Origin: Anaerosporobacter mobilis DSM 15930
GTDB taxonomy: Bacteria; Bacillota; Clostridia; Lachnospirales; Lachnospiraceae
NCBI RefSeq assembly: GCF_900142955.1
Contig: NZ_FRCP01000009.1
Span: 124,001 to 188,000 of the forward strand
Reading direction: 5' to 3'
Length of the DNA stretch: 64,000 nucleotides
The notes under the pieces were generated by a model that was given only the letters and a program-made list of their open reading frames with translations, was not told the DNA's origin and did not search any database. The position numbers and the translations under genes were made by a program. Below are positions 16,613-24,960 of the stretch, one piece after another; positions within the stretch are counted from its first letter, which is position 1; each line of letters opens with the position of its first letter.

Positions 16613-17743
16613 ATGGAGAAGAGATTAAGGGTTTTAACTATTTTTGGAACACGTCCAGAAGCAATTAAAATGTGTCCACTCGTAAAAGAGTTAAAACATA
16701 GAGAAGAAATAGAATGCATTGTTTGTGTGACTGCCCAACACAGGCAAATGTTAGACCAAGTCTTAGAAATCTTTCGGGTTAAACCAGATTTTGATTTAAA
16801 TATCATGAAAGACAATCAAACATTAACCAATATAACAACGGAAGTAGTAGCCAAACTTGAAAACTTATTATGTGAACTAAAGCCACATATTGTTTTGGTT
16901 CATGGAGATACCACAACTGCTTTAGCAGCATCTTTAGCAGCCTTTTATCAGAAGATACCAGTGGGGCATGTAGAAGCAGGTTTACGCACTAATAATAGAT
17001 ATTCACCATTTCCAGAAGAGATGAATCGAGTATTAGTATCTAGAATTGCAGAGCTTCATTTTGCTCCAACTATTCATAATATACAAAATCTATATCAAGA
17101 AGGAATTAAAGATAAAGTATATCTAACAGGGAATACCGTAATAGATGCTTTAAAGACTACGATTAAAGAGGATTATGTTTTTCATAATAAGGATCTTAAA
17201 TCGTTTCCTTATGGTATCTCCAAAATACTTCTAGTAACAGCTCACAGGAGAGAAAATCTTGGAATTTATATGGAACATATTTGCCATGCTATAAAAAGAA
17301 CCGTTGATGAAAATCAAGAAATAGAAGTAATTTATCCAGTTCACCTAAATCCAGAGGTAAGAAAAACGGTTTACTCCATTTTAAAAGACCATGATAGAAT
17401 CCATCTTCTAGATCCACTAGATGTAGAGGATATGCATAACTTAATGGCAAGGTCATATCTGATTCTAACGGATTCTGGTGGGATTCAGGAAGAAGCCCCT
17501 TCTTTAGATATTCCCGTTATTGTAGTAAGGAAAGAAACGGAACGCCCAGAAGCCGTTGAAGCTGGAACAATTATCATTGGCGGTGTAGAAGAAGAAACTA
17601 TTTATAACAGTTTGCGAGAGCTACTATATAGTAAAGAAATATACGACAAAATGAGTTGTGCAAAAAATCCATATGGAGATGGCCATGCATCGATAAAAAT
17701 TGCAGATACATTAATTGACTGGCTGCAATCAAACAAAGTGTGA
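16613..17743 (+). CDS. wecB: UDP-N-acetylglucosamine 2-epimerase (non-hydrolysing)
   Basis: The 376-residue enzyme interconverts UDP-GlcNAc and UDP-ManNAc. Family motifs are FGTRPEAIKMCPLVKEL near the start, VHGDTTTALAASLAAF near 95, HVEAGLRTN near 118, LVTAHRRENLG near 203 and LTDSGGIQEEAPSL near 284. Three in-frame starts exist (TTG 16589, ATG 16601, ATG 16613). The last is chosen for the conserved beginning and because GAAAGGAG lies exactly 13 nt before it, as in four other genes of the window. Together with WecC it would make UDP-ManNAcA. A role like FnlC/CapG in UDP-L-FucNAc synthesis is an alternative given the dehydratases nearby. Confidence 0.9.
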   Translation: MEKRLRVLTIFGTRPEAIKMCPLVKELKHREEIECIVCVTAQHRQMLDQVLEIFRVKPDFDLNIMKDNQTLTNITTEVVAKLENLLCELKPHIVLVHGDTTTALAASLAAFYQKIPVGHVEAGLRTNNRYSPFPEEMNRVLVSRIAELHFAPTIHNIQNLYQEGIKDKVYLTGNTVIDALKTTIKEDYVFHNKDLKSFPYGISKILLVTAHRRENLGIYMEHICHAIKRTVDENQEIEVIYPVHLNPEVRKTVYSILKDHDRIHLLDPLDVEDMHNLMARSYLILTDSGGIQEEAPSLDIPVIVVRKETERPEAVEAGTIIIGGVEEETIYNSLRELLYSKEIYDKMSCAKNPYGDGHASIKIADTLIDWLQSNKV

Positions 17744-17804
17744 GAATGATTTTAATCAAATAAAGAATAATAGTGAAATTAAATAGTAGGAATGGAGCAA
17801 TTAT

Positions 17805-18374
17805 ATGGAAGTATGTAGAGAATATACAGATAATTGTTATCGAAGGAATCAATCTAATACGGAGCCTGTTATTGAATTTTTAGCAACAGTGACTATACCA
17901 AAAGGATTCATTCTGAGTGATGAATATTACGAAACCTATTTGACTATAGATAAGCAGAATTTATCAGAAGTAAGAATGACAAAAAATTGCAGATGTGGTC
18001 CATCTGATGATTGTACAACAGCAAGTAATTGTGTACTACTGAATGGGAAGTTAACTTATAACGTTACTATGGAGTTCTTTAAAGCTACTTGTCTTTTAGA
18101 GAGTGATAATTTAAAGAAAGAAACATCCTTTCATGATAATGGTGATTTATTCATGGATAAGATTTTGCTTTGTAGAAGAGGAAGAGAAACAATTTTGCCA
18201 ATGCCAGAATATTCGCTAATTCCTGTTCAGGGAGAGGAATTTATCGCAGGTATTGATGGTCAGAATATCTTTCGTATGAAAAATAAAAGGGATTTTATTA
18301 CGTTGCTTGAAGATCCAAAGATCGAAAAAGTTGTTCACATACCATATAGTTTATTTGTTGTAATAAATGGTTAA
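17805..18374 (+). CDS. Uncharacterised beta-rich protein, possible spore-surface component
   Basis: I do not recognise this 189-residue protein with certainty. It has no signal peptide or membrane segment, nine or so cysteines (several clustered as NCRCGPSDDCTTASNC near 64-79), and alternating hydrophobic strands. The C-terminus HIPYSLFVVING and the internal VLLNGKLTYNVTMEF are reminiscent of SPOCS (DUF3794) domains of spore coat proteins, and the next gene's product ends in a similar way (ILPFSVFITVNP). The two look like divergent paralogs. Position between sugar-nucleotide genes and a glycosyltransferase suggests a glycosylated spore-surface protein; this is inference. Confidence 0.55.
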   Translation: MEVCREYTDNCYRRNQSNTEPVIEFLATVTIPKGFILSDEYYETYLTIDKQNLSEVRMTKNCRCGPSDDCTTASNCVLLNGKLTYNVTMEFFKATCLLESDNLKKETSFHDNGDLFMDKILLCRRGRETILPMPEYSLIPVQGEEFIAGIDGQNIFRMKNKRDFITLLEDPKIEKVVHIPYSLFVVING

Positions 18375-18401
18375 AGAATTTTATAGGAAAGGAATAATTA
18401 T

Positions 18402-19046
18402 ATGGATGATATAATGAATAATTCAGAGGGCTTATTTGAAATAGCTAATTTAATAGAGTTAGAAAAAGCAAAAGCAGGCAGAACTGGCGCATATCAGGTA
18501 CCTATGCCTATTGTATATGAAACAAATGTAGCGATTAGTATACCAAGTGGATTTTCGCGAGATGGAAGTAAGCCTATTACTTGGGAAATATCAATTGATC
18601 GCCATACGTTAAAAGCAATTCCTTATGCAGTATCAGTCCCTGCCTCCATAATAGTAGAGGAAGGTTCTGAAGCTGTTAATACCATGGTAAATATGTATCA
18701 AGTACGTTTAATGGGAATGCTGTATTATAATGTCGTACTAGGGAATTTTGTTGCTAATGCAGCAGCATACTCTGATGGGAGAGCAATCTTTGCAGCTAAT
18801 GGAGGAATTGCTGTTAATATGGTAATTGGATATGTATCAAATATCAGAGATATACGTTCCGATTTGATAGATAATATTGTATTTGATGTGGTGGATTATA
18901 GAGCAACTTTAATAAAGCAAGATGAAAGTATCATCTATAACCCTCTAAATCGAGAAGCTTTCTATTCAGAATTTGATGGTTCATCAGATATGGTATGTAT
19001 TTTACCTTTTTCAGTATTTATAACAGTAAATCCTGTTATTTCCTAA
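18402..19046 (+). CDS. Uncharacterised beta-rich protein, relative of the preceding gene product
   Basis: The 214-residue product has no signal peptide and no membrane helix. After an acidic, helical start (about residues 1-30) it is predicted to be mostly beta strands, with GMLYYNVVLGNFV near 110 and an end, ILPFSVFITVNPVIS, that parallels the upstream protein (HIPYSLFVVING). This fits a SPOCS-like sandwich, but the match is by eye. It lies 27 bp after its relative with AGGAA in front of the ATG. The glycosyltransferase gene starts 2 bp after its stop, so the three are likely translated together, and this protein or its neighbour may be the glycosyltransferase target. Confidence 0.55.
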   Translation: MDDIMNNSEGLFEIANLIELEKAKAGRTGAYQVPMPIVYETNVAISIPSGFSRDGSKPITWEISIDRHTLKAIPYAVSVPASIIVEEGSEAVNTMVNMYQVRLMGMLYYNVVLGNFVANAAAYSDGRAIFAANGGIAVNMVIGYVSNIRDIRSDLIDNIVFDVVDYRATLIKQDESIIYNPLNREAFYSEFDGSSDMVCILPFSVFITVNPVIS

Positions 19047-19047
19047 G

Positions 19048-20100
19048 ATGAGAACAACAGTACTATTTGTAATTATTGGCGCGGGATTAGGGCATTTAAC
19101 ACGTGGATTAGCAATTGCTACACAGATTACGAAGCTTAATAAGAATTGCAATATTATATTCTTTACAACCAATGCGAATGCCAACATTATAGAGAAATTT
19201 CATTATCAATATTACTATTTACCGAATAGGAGTTTACTATCCCAAACTATGAAAGCTCCAGAATACAATGCATATATGAAGAATATTTTAATAGGAATTA
19301 TGGAGAAGCATCAGACCGATTATTTCGTTTTTGATGGTGCTTTTCCATACCCTTGTATTGTTGGAAGTATGCGTCATAGGACTATGTATAACATATGGAT
19401 AAAAAGAGAAGGGGATCGGCAAGGTTTTGATGATGCTGCAATTATTGCATATAAGAAATATTTTGATTGCATAATTATACCTGAAGAACTTGGTCAAAAA
19501 GAATACAGAGAGTATCTTACAAAGGAAAAACTTGTACCACCAATACTTTTGATTGATAATAAGGATGTAAGAGATGGGATTCGTCATAGATTCTCCATTA
19601 CATCAAAGGAAAAGGTGTGGTATGTACAACTAGGAAGAGCCAACAGAGACATAAAAAGTGGTTTACTAAATCGAATAATTCATACTATTTTGAATATAGA
19701 AGATTCTTATATCGTGTTAGGGGAATCTATTGATGGGCCATGTATAGAAATGGAACATCCGAGGATATGGAATCATAAGAATTATCCGAATTCCCATATG
19801 TTTTCTGAAGTCGATTTTGCCATAACTACAGCAGGCTATAATATAACACATGAACTTGCATACTACAATATTCCTGCTATACTAGTGCCAGACCTGTTTG
19901 TCGTAAAAGATGATCAAAGGGCTAGAGGTTTAAGAATAGAAGATATTGGTGGCGCTATAACATTAACGGATTATAGCCAGATCGAACGTGCTATTTCGCA
20001 TCTTATGGAAAAAGAGTTAGAGATGAAGAATAAACTAGAAGATTATCATTTGGTTAATGGTGCGCAGCAAGCTGCAGAGATAATCCTAGGTATCGGGTAG
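19048..20100 (+). CDS. GT-B glycosyltransferase (MurG/UGT-like)
   Basis: The 350-residue protein opens with a strand-loop typical of GT-B enzymes, VIIGAGLGHLTRGLAIA, where G-x-G-H-x-x-R binds the acceptor or nucleotide. The C-terminal half has TTAGYNITHELAYYNIPAILVP (near 258-280), the MurG-like donor-sugar region in the form AGY-x-x-x-E. There is no signal peptide, so it acts on the inner face of the membrane or in the cytosol. The gene starts 2 bp after the preceding stop and ends the forward operon that began with wecC. Donor and acceptor are unknown; UDP-ManNAcA is a natural candidate from the operon. Confidence 0.75.
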   Translation: MRTTVLFVIIGAGLGHLTRGLAIATQITKLNKNCNIIFFTTNANANIIEKFHYQYYYLPNRSLLSQTMKAPEYNAYMKNILIGIMEKHQTDYFVFDGAFPYPCIVGSMRHRTMYNIWIKREGDRQGFDDAAIIAYKKYFDCIIIPEELGQKEYREYLTKEKLVPPILLIDNKDVRDGIRHRFSITSKEKVWYVQLGRANRDIKSGLLNRIIHTILNIEDSYIVLGESIDGPCIEMEHPRIWNHKNYPNSHMFSEVDFAITTAGYNITHELAYYNIPAILVPDLFVVKDDQRARGLRIEDIGGAITLTDYSQIERAISHLMEKELEMKNKLEDYHLVNGAQQAAEIILGIG

Positions 20101-20108
20101 AATAAATA

Positions 20109-20160
20109 GGCTGTCGTCATAAATACTAAGTTATTTATGATGACAGCTTATTTCTCGTTT
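20109..20160. terminator. Bidirectional terminator between convergent glycan operons
   Basis: GCTGTCGTCATAAATA pairs with TATTTATGATGACAGC around a 6-nt loop, with T-rich DNA on the forward side. It separates the forward glycosyltransferase gene from the reverse one ending at 20165. Confidence 0.8.
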
Positions 20161-20164
20161 TAAA

Positions 20165-20875
20165 TTATGGTTCTATTATATGAAATTCTTTTAATATGGC
20201 TTCCTTGACGTCAGAATCTGTTACTTCAAACCGGGTATAGGGAATCACATTCGTATGAGTATTGGTATTGTGTGTAATGATCATAAAATTATCTTTTGGA
20301 AAGGCTTCATAAGGAAAACGATACATAGTTACATGAGATAGCTCCGGAAAATATTGATACGTATTCAGGTAATCTATGACAAGAAATCTCTGTGCGTATA
20401 CGGCAGATGATATATTATTAAATTGGCATAACTGCTTGGTATGGATGTCATAGATAAAACCATTCTGACAAATAATTACGGAAGTCTCCAGTTTCGGATC
20501 GAACTCGGTTAATAACTGCATATAGCCCGGGTGATACATATCATCACTATCGATTTGTGCTAGATAGAATTCATCAGCTCCTAAGATGTATTTCTTGATA
20601 TCCTCTTTTGGGGTAGAAGTAAAGAGTATGTTATCGTTTATCTTGGGATAGTTCTTTAATGCGGACTTAACTAAGTCAATAGAAGAAGGATGAGTGCGAA
20701 GTACTGCTAAAAATTCTTGGTTTGTCTGTAGTTCAAAGGATTTTCTAGTATAATGATAAAAAATATCAATTCTTTTTTCAATCCATTCTTTAGAAAGGGA
20801 GTCAATTTGAAATCGGCTGTTTAATGCCGCGTCATTATCATTAAATCGGCTATATATAACTTTTCTTCGCTCCAT
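20165..20875 (-). CDS. Putative rhamnosyl-transferase-like glycosyltransferase
   Basis: The 236-residue protein fits a small GT-A-like family annotated as putative rhamnosyl transferases. Shared features with the gene product at 29266-29961 are W-I-E-K-R-x-D-x-F-x-x-Y-T near residues 31-44, a Q-T-x-Q-x-F segment, and a DxD-like metal site, LAQIDSDDMYHPGYM near 104-118. No signal peptide or membrane segment is present. It is the last gene of a reverse operon of sugar-biosynthesis genes, with GGGGG as ribosome site. Specificity is unknown. Confidence 0.7.
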   Translation of the reverse strand: MERRKVIYSRFNDNDAALNSRFQIDSLSKEWIEKRIDIFYHYTRKSFELQTNQEFLAVLRTHPSSIDLVKSALKNYPKINDNILFTSTPKEDIKKYILGADEFYLAQIDSDDMYHPGYMQLLTEFDPKLETSVIICQNGFIYDIHTKQLCQFNNISSAVYAQRFLVIDYLNTYQYFPELSHVTMYRFPYEAFPKDNFMIITHNTNTHTNVIPYTRFEVTDSDVKEAILKEFHIIEP

Positions 20876-20887
20876 ACTGTATTCCCC

Positions 20888-21553
20888 CTAAAGTAGTTGT
20901 AAAGTAAAAGATTCCATCAAGGAAGTCTTCTCGGTACTGGTCAGTCTAGATGTAACAAGTGCATTAGAGATAGATTTGTGTACCGTAATAACATCGGTAT
21001 CAAGCGTTTCGTTTGGCATTTTATTAAAATTATCGAATAGATAATTGGAACAGCAGTTGTCATAGAAGAAAAAATATCTTTGATATTCTAAGACTGGGCA
21101 GACGTAGACAAAGGAATGTGCAGAAGGACTTTTTGCATAAAACAGACCTTTGTTGCCTATATTGTATAAGTATTTTTGAAAAATAAGTAATACCGGTTGA
21201 ATATTTTGGTGATTCATTATTTGCGTTAATAGATTTTTAGGGTATATTTCATTTTGATTTAGATGGATAAAGCGAATATCATGATACTGATTTATATCAA
21301 GTGTTTTTATATACTCCTGTGTTGCATTCGCCATATTTGTAGTAAAGATAAAATTGGTTTCTCCCGAATAGTATTGGTCTTTCCATGCAAGAATTTCCTT
21401 AGATAATTTTTCGCTATATTCAATAAAGCAGATATAATCGTGTAAGGATTGCGTTATGATACTTTTGAGAGTATATTCATGGAGCATATAAAGCTGGTCC
21501 GCTAGATTGGAAAGCATGGAATGAAACTTTATTCTGATAATTAATTTAGTCAT
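20888..21553 (-). CDS. Degenerate relative of the rhamnosyl-transferase-like family
   Basis: From ATG 21553, which has AAGGAG in front, the product has 221 residues; an upstream in-frame ATG at 21610 lacks a ribosome site. The N-terminus (LIIRIKFHSMLSNLADQLY, then HEYTLKSIITQSLHDYICFI) follows the same plan as the proteins at 20165-20875 and 29266-29961. Where those have I-D-S-D-D-M-Y, this one reads HLNQNEIYPKNLL, so the metal-binding DxD is lost. It is therefore probably inactive as a metal-dependent transferase, or a binding or scaffold partner of its neighbour 12 bp downstream. The family link is by eye. Confidence 0.6.
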   Translation of the reverse strand: MTKLIIRIKFHSMLSNLADQLYMLHEYTLKSIITQSLHDYICFIEYSEKLSKEILAWKDQYYSGETNFIFTTNMANATQEYIKTLDINQYHDIRFIHLNQNEIYPKNLLTQIMNHQNIQPVLLIFQKYLYNIGNKGLFYAKSPSAHSFVYVCPVLEYQRYFFFYDNCCSNYLFDNFNKMPNETLDTDVITVHKSISNALVTSRLTSTEKTSLMESFTLQLL

Positions 21554-21643
21554 AGTTATACTCCTTATAATACTAATGTGATAAACGATCGTATTGATTA
21601 TCAGCATCATTATGAATAAGTAGAAGGTTTATGGGGTAATAAG

Positions 21644-22369
21644 TTATATTTTTTCCGGCCAGTAATGATAAATCGTACTAGTTTCTTTTAATTGATAGCC
21701 GAACTTTTCATATAGCGATATCATAGGTTTGTTAGATGCTTGCGTCCCCATTTGGAACTTGGTAATGTTATTTTGATAGCCAAAGGCTAGGAGTTTGGTT
21801 AATAAAATCTGCCCTATACCTTGCCCTTGGAGTTCTTTATGAGTGGCTTGTAAATCAGTGATGATGGTATCTTCACGAATATAAAATAGAAGATAAGCCA
21901 GGATATGCGTTCCTTTTTGATAATAGATATAGTATTTTTGTGAATCATGAAAAGAGTCCTTACACCAGGTTTGATAAACGATATCCGCCTGTTCTTTTGG
22001 TATATAAGGGTCATTATAAAAACGGGAATAACGATATACTTCTCTGGATAGCTCCATGATATCCTGCTGAAAGGATAAGCCGTTTTGGATAATAATGTTT
22101 GGTGTGTTATCTAATGATGGTATTGCTTTTTGTGTGAAAGTAAATTGCATCTGAAGATCAGTAATATATGCATGGCCTAGTAGTGAGAGATAATAATGAT
22201 TTGTCATAAATGAATTATCATTTTTAATAACTATAAAGTCGTACATTTTACTTTGATCCTGAATTGTTTTAATATCATGCAGATTCAGTTGTTGTTCGAT
22301 GAGTAATCGACCAGTATTTAATTGGAATATATGGTTATCCCAAGGTGTAGATTTTACATATAACTCCAC
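21644..22369 (-). CDS. GNAT N-acetyltransferase, WecD-like (amino-sugar acetylation)
   Basis: The 241-residue protein starts at GTG 22369 with AGGGGGG in front. The N-terminal half begins VKSTPWDNHIFQLNTGRL, like WecD/RffC enzymes that acetylate TDP-4-amino-4,6-dideoxy sugars, and SRFYNDPYIPKEQADIVYQTW (near 116-136) matches their substrate-binding segment. The C-terminal GNAT core has LQGQGIGQILLTKLLAFG, the acetyl-CoA pyrophosphate loop. It stands directly after a sugar aminotransferase gene, so acetylation of the new 4-amino group of a nucleotide sugar is the likely reaction. The exact sugar is not determined. Confidence 0.8.
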   Translation of the reverse strand: MELYVKSTPWDNHIFQLNTGRLLIEQQLNLHDIKTIQDQSKMYDFIVIKNDNSFMTNHYYLSLLGHAYITDLQMQFTFTQKAIPSLDNTPNIIIQNGLSFQQDIMELSREVYRYSRFYNDPYIPKEQADIVYQTWCKDSFHDSQKYYIYYQKGTHILAYLLFYIREDTIITDLQATHKELQGQGIGQILLTKLLAFGYQNNITKFQMGTQASNKPMISLYEKFGYQLKETSTIYHYWPEKI

Positions 22370-22413
22370 AGTATCCCCCCTTTCTAAAATCTAATTGACT
22401 AAGTTAATAGATA

Positions 22414-23637
22414 CTACATGAGCTTCCTGTAAGTTTTAAGAGCACTGCAAATATAGTGACATTGTTCATCCGTTAATTGCGAGTAAAGTGGTAAGGTTAT
22501 TTCCTTTACATAAAAAGCATAGGAATTAGGATAATCCTGCATTTGAAATCCTAGATTTTTGTATGCAGTAAGTAAAGGCAAAGGTTTATAATGAACATTT
22601 GTACCAATATTTTTAGTACTTAAGTGCTCGATAAGATGATTACGATTAAGTTCGCTAAAGCCTTCTAGCTGCAACATATATAGGTGACAGCTGGATTTAC
22701 ACTCTTGAGTAGAATTATGAGGCAAAGGGGTTACAGAAGTATCTTCAAGTAAGGTGTTGTATTGTCTAACAATTTCTTCTCTACGATTAAGCATGGCATC
22801 GTATCTGCGGAGTTGAGAAACACCTAAGGCAGCAGATATATCTGTCATATTGTACTTATAAGCTGGAAATAGGATATCATATTCCCAACCACCTAATTTA
22901 CTTTTACTTAATGCATCTTTGGTTTGACCATGAATTGCATGAAGCATAAATAACTTATGGAGCTCATCATCATCTATTAAATCATGTTTCTTCCATGTGA
23001 CCGCGCCACCTTCTGCTGTTGTGAGATTCTTTACTGCGTGAAAAGAGAATACTGTAAAGTCAGCAACATTACCTGAATGGAAACCCTTATAGGTAGCACC
23101 AAGTGCATGAGATGCATCTGCTATAATTGGTATACGATGAAAGATCTGTTGTATTTCCTTATTTGGTTGATACATGTGTTTCTTACTTTCTAACATTTGA
23201 ATAATTGAATCATAATCACACATAATACCCGCAAGATCTACAGTAATAATTGCCTTTGTTTTCGTCGTTATGGCTTTCTCTATTTGTTTGGCATCAATGT
23301 GGCAGGAGTTTGGCGGTATATCAACGAGGATAGGAATTGCACCAACGTGACATATGATACTAGCAGAAGCTGTATAAGTATAGGCTGAGGTTATTACCTC
23401 ATCTCCTGGACCAATTCCTAAGATTCGTAAAGCTAATTCCAGACCTGCGGTAGCAGAATTTAAGCAAACCACTTTCGAAGTACCAATATAATTTGCCAGA
23501 TTAATTTCGAATTCCTTTGTTTTAGGTCCGGTTGTAATCCAACCACTTTTTAGTACAGATATAACCTCATTGATATCTTCTTGCTGAATATCAGGAGGTG
23601 AAAAAGGAATGTTCATATTATCGCCTACAACTTTCAT
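22414..23637 (-). CDS. DegT/DnrJ/EryC1/StrS-family sugar aminotransferase
   Basis: The 407-residue PLP enzyme transfers an amino group to a keto nucleotide sugar. The start region has the family pattern IPFSPPDIQQEDINEVISVL and GWITTGPKTKEFE. PLP contacts include ADASHALGATYKG near 174 and FSFHAVKNLTTAEGGAV near 196, with the lysine in HAVKNLT forming the Schiff base. The ATG at 23637 overlaps the TGA of the upstream dehydratase gene (ATGA), implying coupled translation; an internal ATG at 23616 is an alternative start. The order dehydratase, aminotransferase, acetyltransferase is the standard route to a 4-acetamido-4,6-dideoxy sugar. Confidence 0.9.
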   Translation of the reverse strand: MKVVGDNMNIPFSPPDIQQEDINEVISVLKSGWITTGPKTKEFEINLANYIGTSKVVCLNSATAGLELALRILGIGPGDEVITSAYTYTASASIICHVGAIPILVDIPPNSCHIDAKQIEKAITTKTKAIITVDLAGIMCDYDSIIQMLESKKHMYQPNKEIQQIFHRIPIIADASHALGATYKGFHSGNVADFTVFSFHAVKNLTTAEGGAVTWKKHDLIDDDELHKLFMLHAIHGQTKDALSKSKLGGWEYDILFPAYKYNMTDISAALGVSQLRRYDAMLNRREEIVRQYNTLLEDTSVTPLPHNSTQECKSSCHLYMLQLEGFSELNRNHLIEHLSTKNIGTNVHYKPLPLLTAYKNLGFQMQDYPNSYAFYVKEITLPLYSQLTDEQCHYICSALKTYRKLM

Positions 23638-24620
23638 AAATTACTCGTTTTAATGAGATTAATAAGTTCAGGTATTGTCATACAGGATTCGATATTAGAA
23701 GAGACAGAATAATTAACTAATTTGTTGCCAGGAATAGTTTCTAACTGTTTCTTCTGCTCCTTAGGTAAATAGGTTGGATGGACAATATAGTAGTCATTAT
23801 CGTATTGATAAACAATACCGTTTTCGGAGGCGGAAATAAGTTCTTCATGCATCTTTTCGCCGGGGCGTATACCAATCTCAACGATCTTGGAATTATTATT
23901 ACCATATAGTTTAATAACTGCTTTTGCTAAATCAATAATTTTGCATGCAGGCATACTCATTACATAAATATCTCCACCGTTACTTTCTGTTGCGGCTTTT
24001 ATAAGGAAAGAAACAGCATTTGGTATTGTTACAAAGTATCTGGTCATATCCTTATGAGTTAAGGTTACTTGATTTGTGAGTTGTAATTGTTCCTTAAATA
24101 GAGGGATAACGCTGCCGTTAGAACCAAGAACATTACCAGTTCTTATGCATGTAAAACTAGTATCCGAATGTAAGTTAGCTTCGATTATAAGTCGTTCGCC
24201 CATACCTTTACTCATACCATACAGATTGACAGCAGAAACTGCCTTGTCTGTAGATACATAGATAACTTTTTTCACATGCCTAGTAATACTGGCATCAATT
24301 ATATTCATCGTTCCAAGTACGTTTGTTTTAATTGCTTCTTGTGGTTGAAATTCACATATCGGAACGTGTTTCAGTGCTGCCAAATGGAAGACATAATCAA
24401 CACCCACTAAAGCGTCATTAAGCGCAGTCTTGTCTCTAATATCGCCTATAATATAGGAAATGTTTTTATTATTAAATTCTCTTTGCATAGTTACCTGTGC
24501 AAGTTCACCGCGTGAAAAAATACGGATTTCTTTGACATCGGAATGTATTAATTGACGAGTTAGTTCTTTTCCCCAAGAACCAGTGCCTCCAGTAATTAAT
24601 ATTGTTTTATTTTTAAACAT
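23634..24620 (-). CDS. Nucleotide-sugar 4,6-dehydratase (polysaccharide biosynthesis protein, FlaA1/CapD type)
   Basis: From ATG 24620 the protein has 328 residues. It begins MFKNKTILITGGTGSWG, the Rossmann motif TGGTGSWG for NADP, and has the SDR catalytic region with YGMSKGMGE near 139, S/T in YVSTDKAV near 125, and GLRPGEK-like IGIRPGEKMHEELIS near 264. Family members such as PseB and CapE convert UDP-GlcNAc to a 4-keto-6-deoxy sugar, with or without C5 inversion. In-frame ATGs at 24662 and 24641 exist, but the paralog at 24961 starts at the same MFK position. It is first in the reverse operon with the aminotransferase, acetyltransferase and two transferase genes. Confidence 0.85.
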   Translation of the reverse strand: MFKNKTILITGGTGSWGKELTRQLIHSDVKEIRIFSRGELAQVTMQREFNNKNISYIIGDIRDKTALNDALVGVDYVFHLAALKHVPICEFQPQEAIKTNVLGTMNIIDASITRHVKKVIYVSTDKAVSAVNLYGMSKGMGERLIIEANLHSDTSFTCIRTGNVLGSNGSVIPLFKEQLQLTNQVTLTHKDMTRYFVTIPNAVSFLIKAATESNGGDIYVMSMPACKIIDLAKAVIKLYGNNNSKIVEIGIRPGEKMHEELISASENGIVYQYDNDYYIVHPTYLPKEQKKQLETIPGNKLVNYSVSSNIESCMTIPELINLIKTSNL

Positions 24621-24699
24621 TAGCTTCCCTATGCTATGCATAGCCCTTTCTTTAAATTTCAAACAAAAACTACATAATTCGATAAAATATTACAATAAT

Positions 24700-24727
24700 A
24701 GTATATGCGAATACTATGTTCTCGTGT
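24700..24727 (-). promoter_or_regulatory. Sigma-K-like promoter of the reverse sugar operon
   Basis: On the reverse strand, AC (24727-24726), 17 bp, then CATATACTA (24708-24700), which fits the mother-cell sigma-K pattern AC-N16/17-CATANNNTA. It lies about 80 bp before the dehydratase start. Confidence 0.45.
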
Positions 24728-24828
24728 CATTTAAATTACAAACGATTATTTAACGTATGATTATGGGTGTTTATTCATGGTTTGGGGGCACCCTCACTGG
24801 AATATAAAAGGTAGCATTAAGTAGGTAT

Positions 24829-24883
24829 AGAAAAAACAAAAAAAAGACTCCCTTAACAACTTTATATTGTTAGGGGGTCTTTG
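24829..24883 (-). terminator. Intrinsic terminator of the second dehydratase gene
   Basis: On the reverse strand AAGACCCCCTAACAA pairs with TTGTTAAGGGAGTCTT and is followed by a long T run (TTTTTTTTGTTTTTT). It lies about 80 bp past the stop of the gene at 24961-25956. Confidence 0.85.
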
Positions 24884-24885
24884 AT

Positions 24886-24920
24886 GAATATTGAATATGG
24901 ATATCCAATATTCAATATTT
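24886..24920. repeat. Near-perfect palindrome centred on GGATATCC
   Basis: GAATATTGAATAT-GGATATCC-AATATTCAATATT is self-complementary with a single one-base bulge. It sits between the second dehydratase gene and its terminator. It could be an operator or RNA hairpin; nothing decides. Confidence 0.6.
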
Positions 24921-24960
24921 AATTTTGTAAAAAATCTTGTTTTTAGTATAGAATTAAGAG

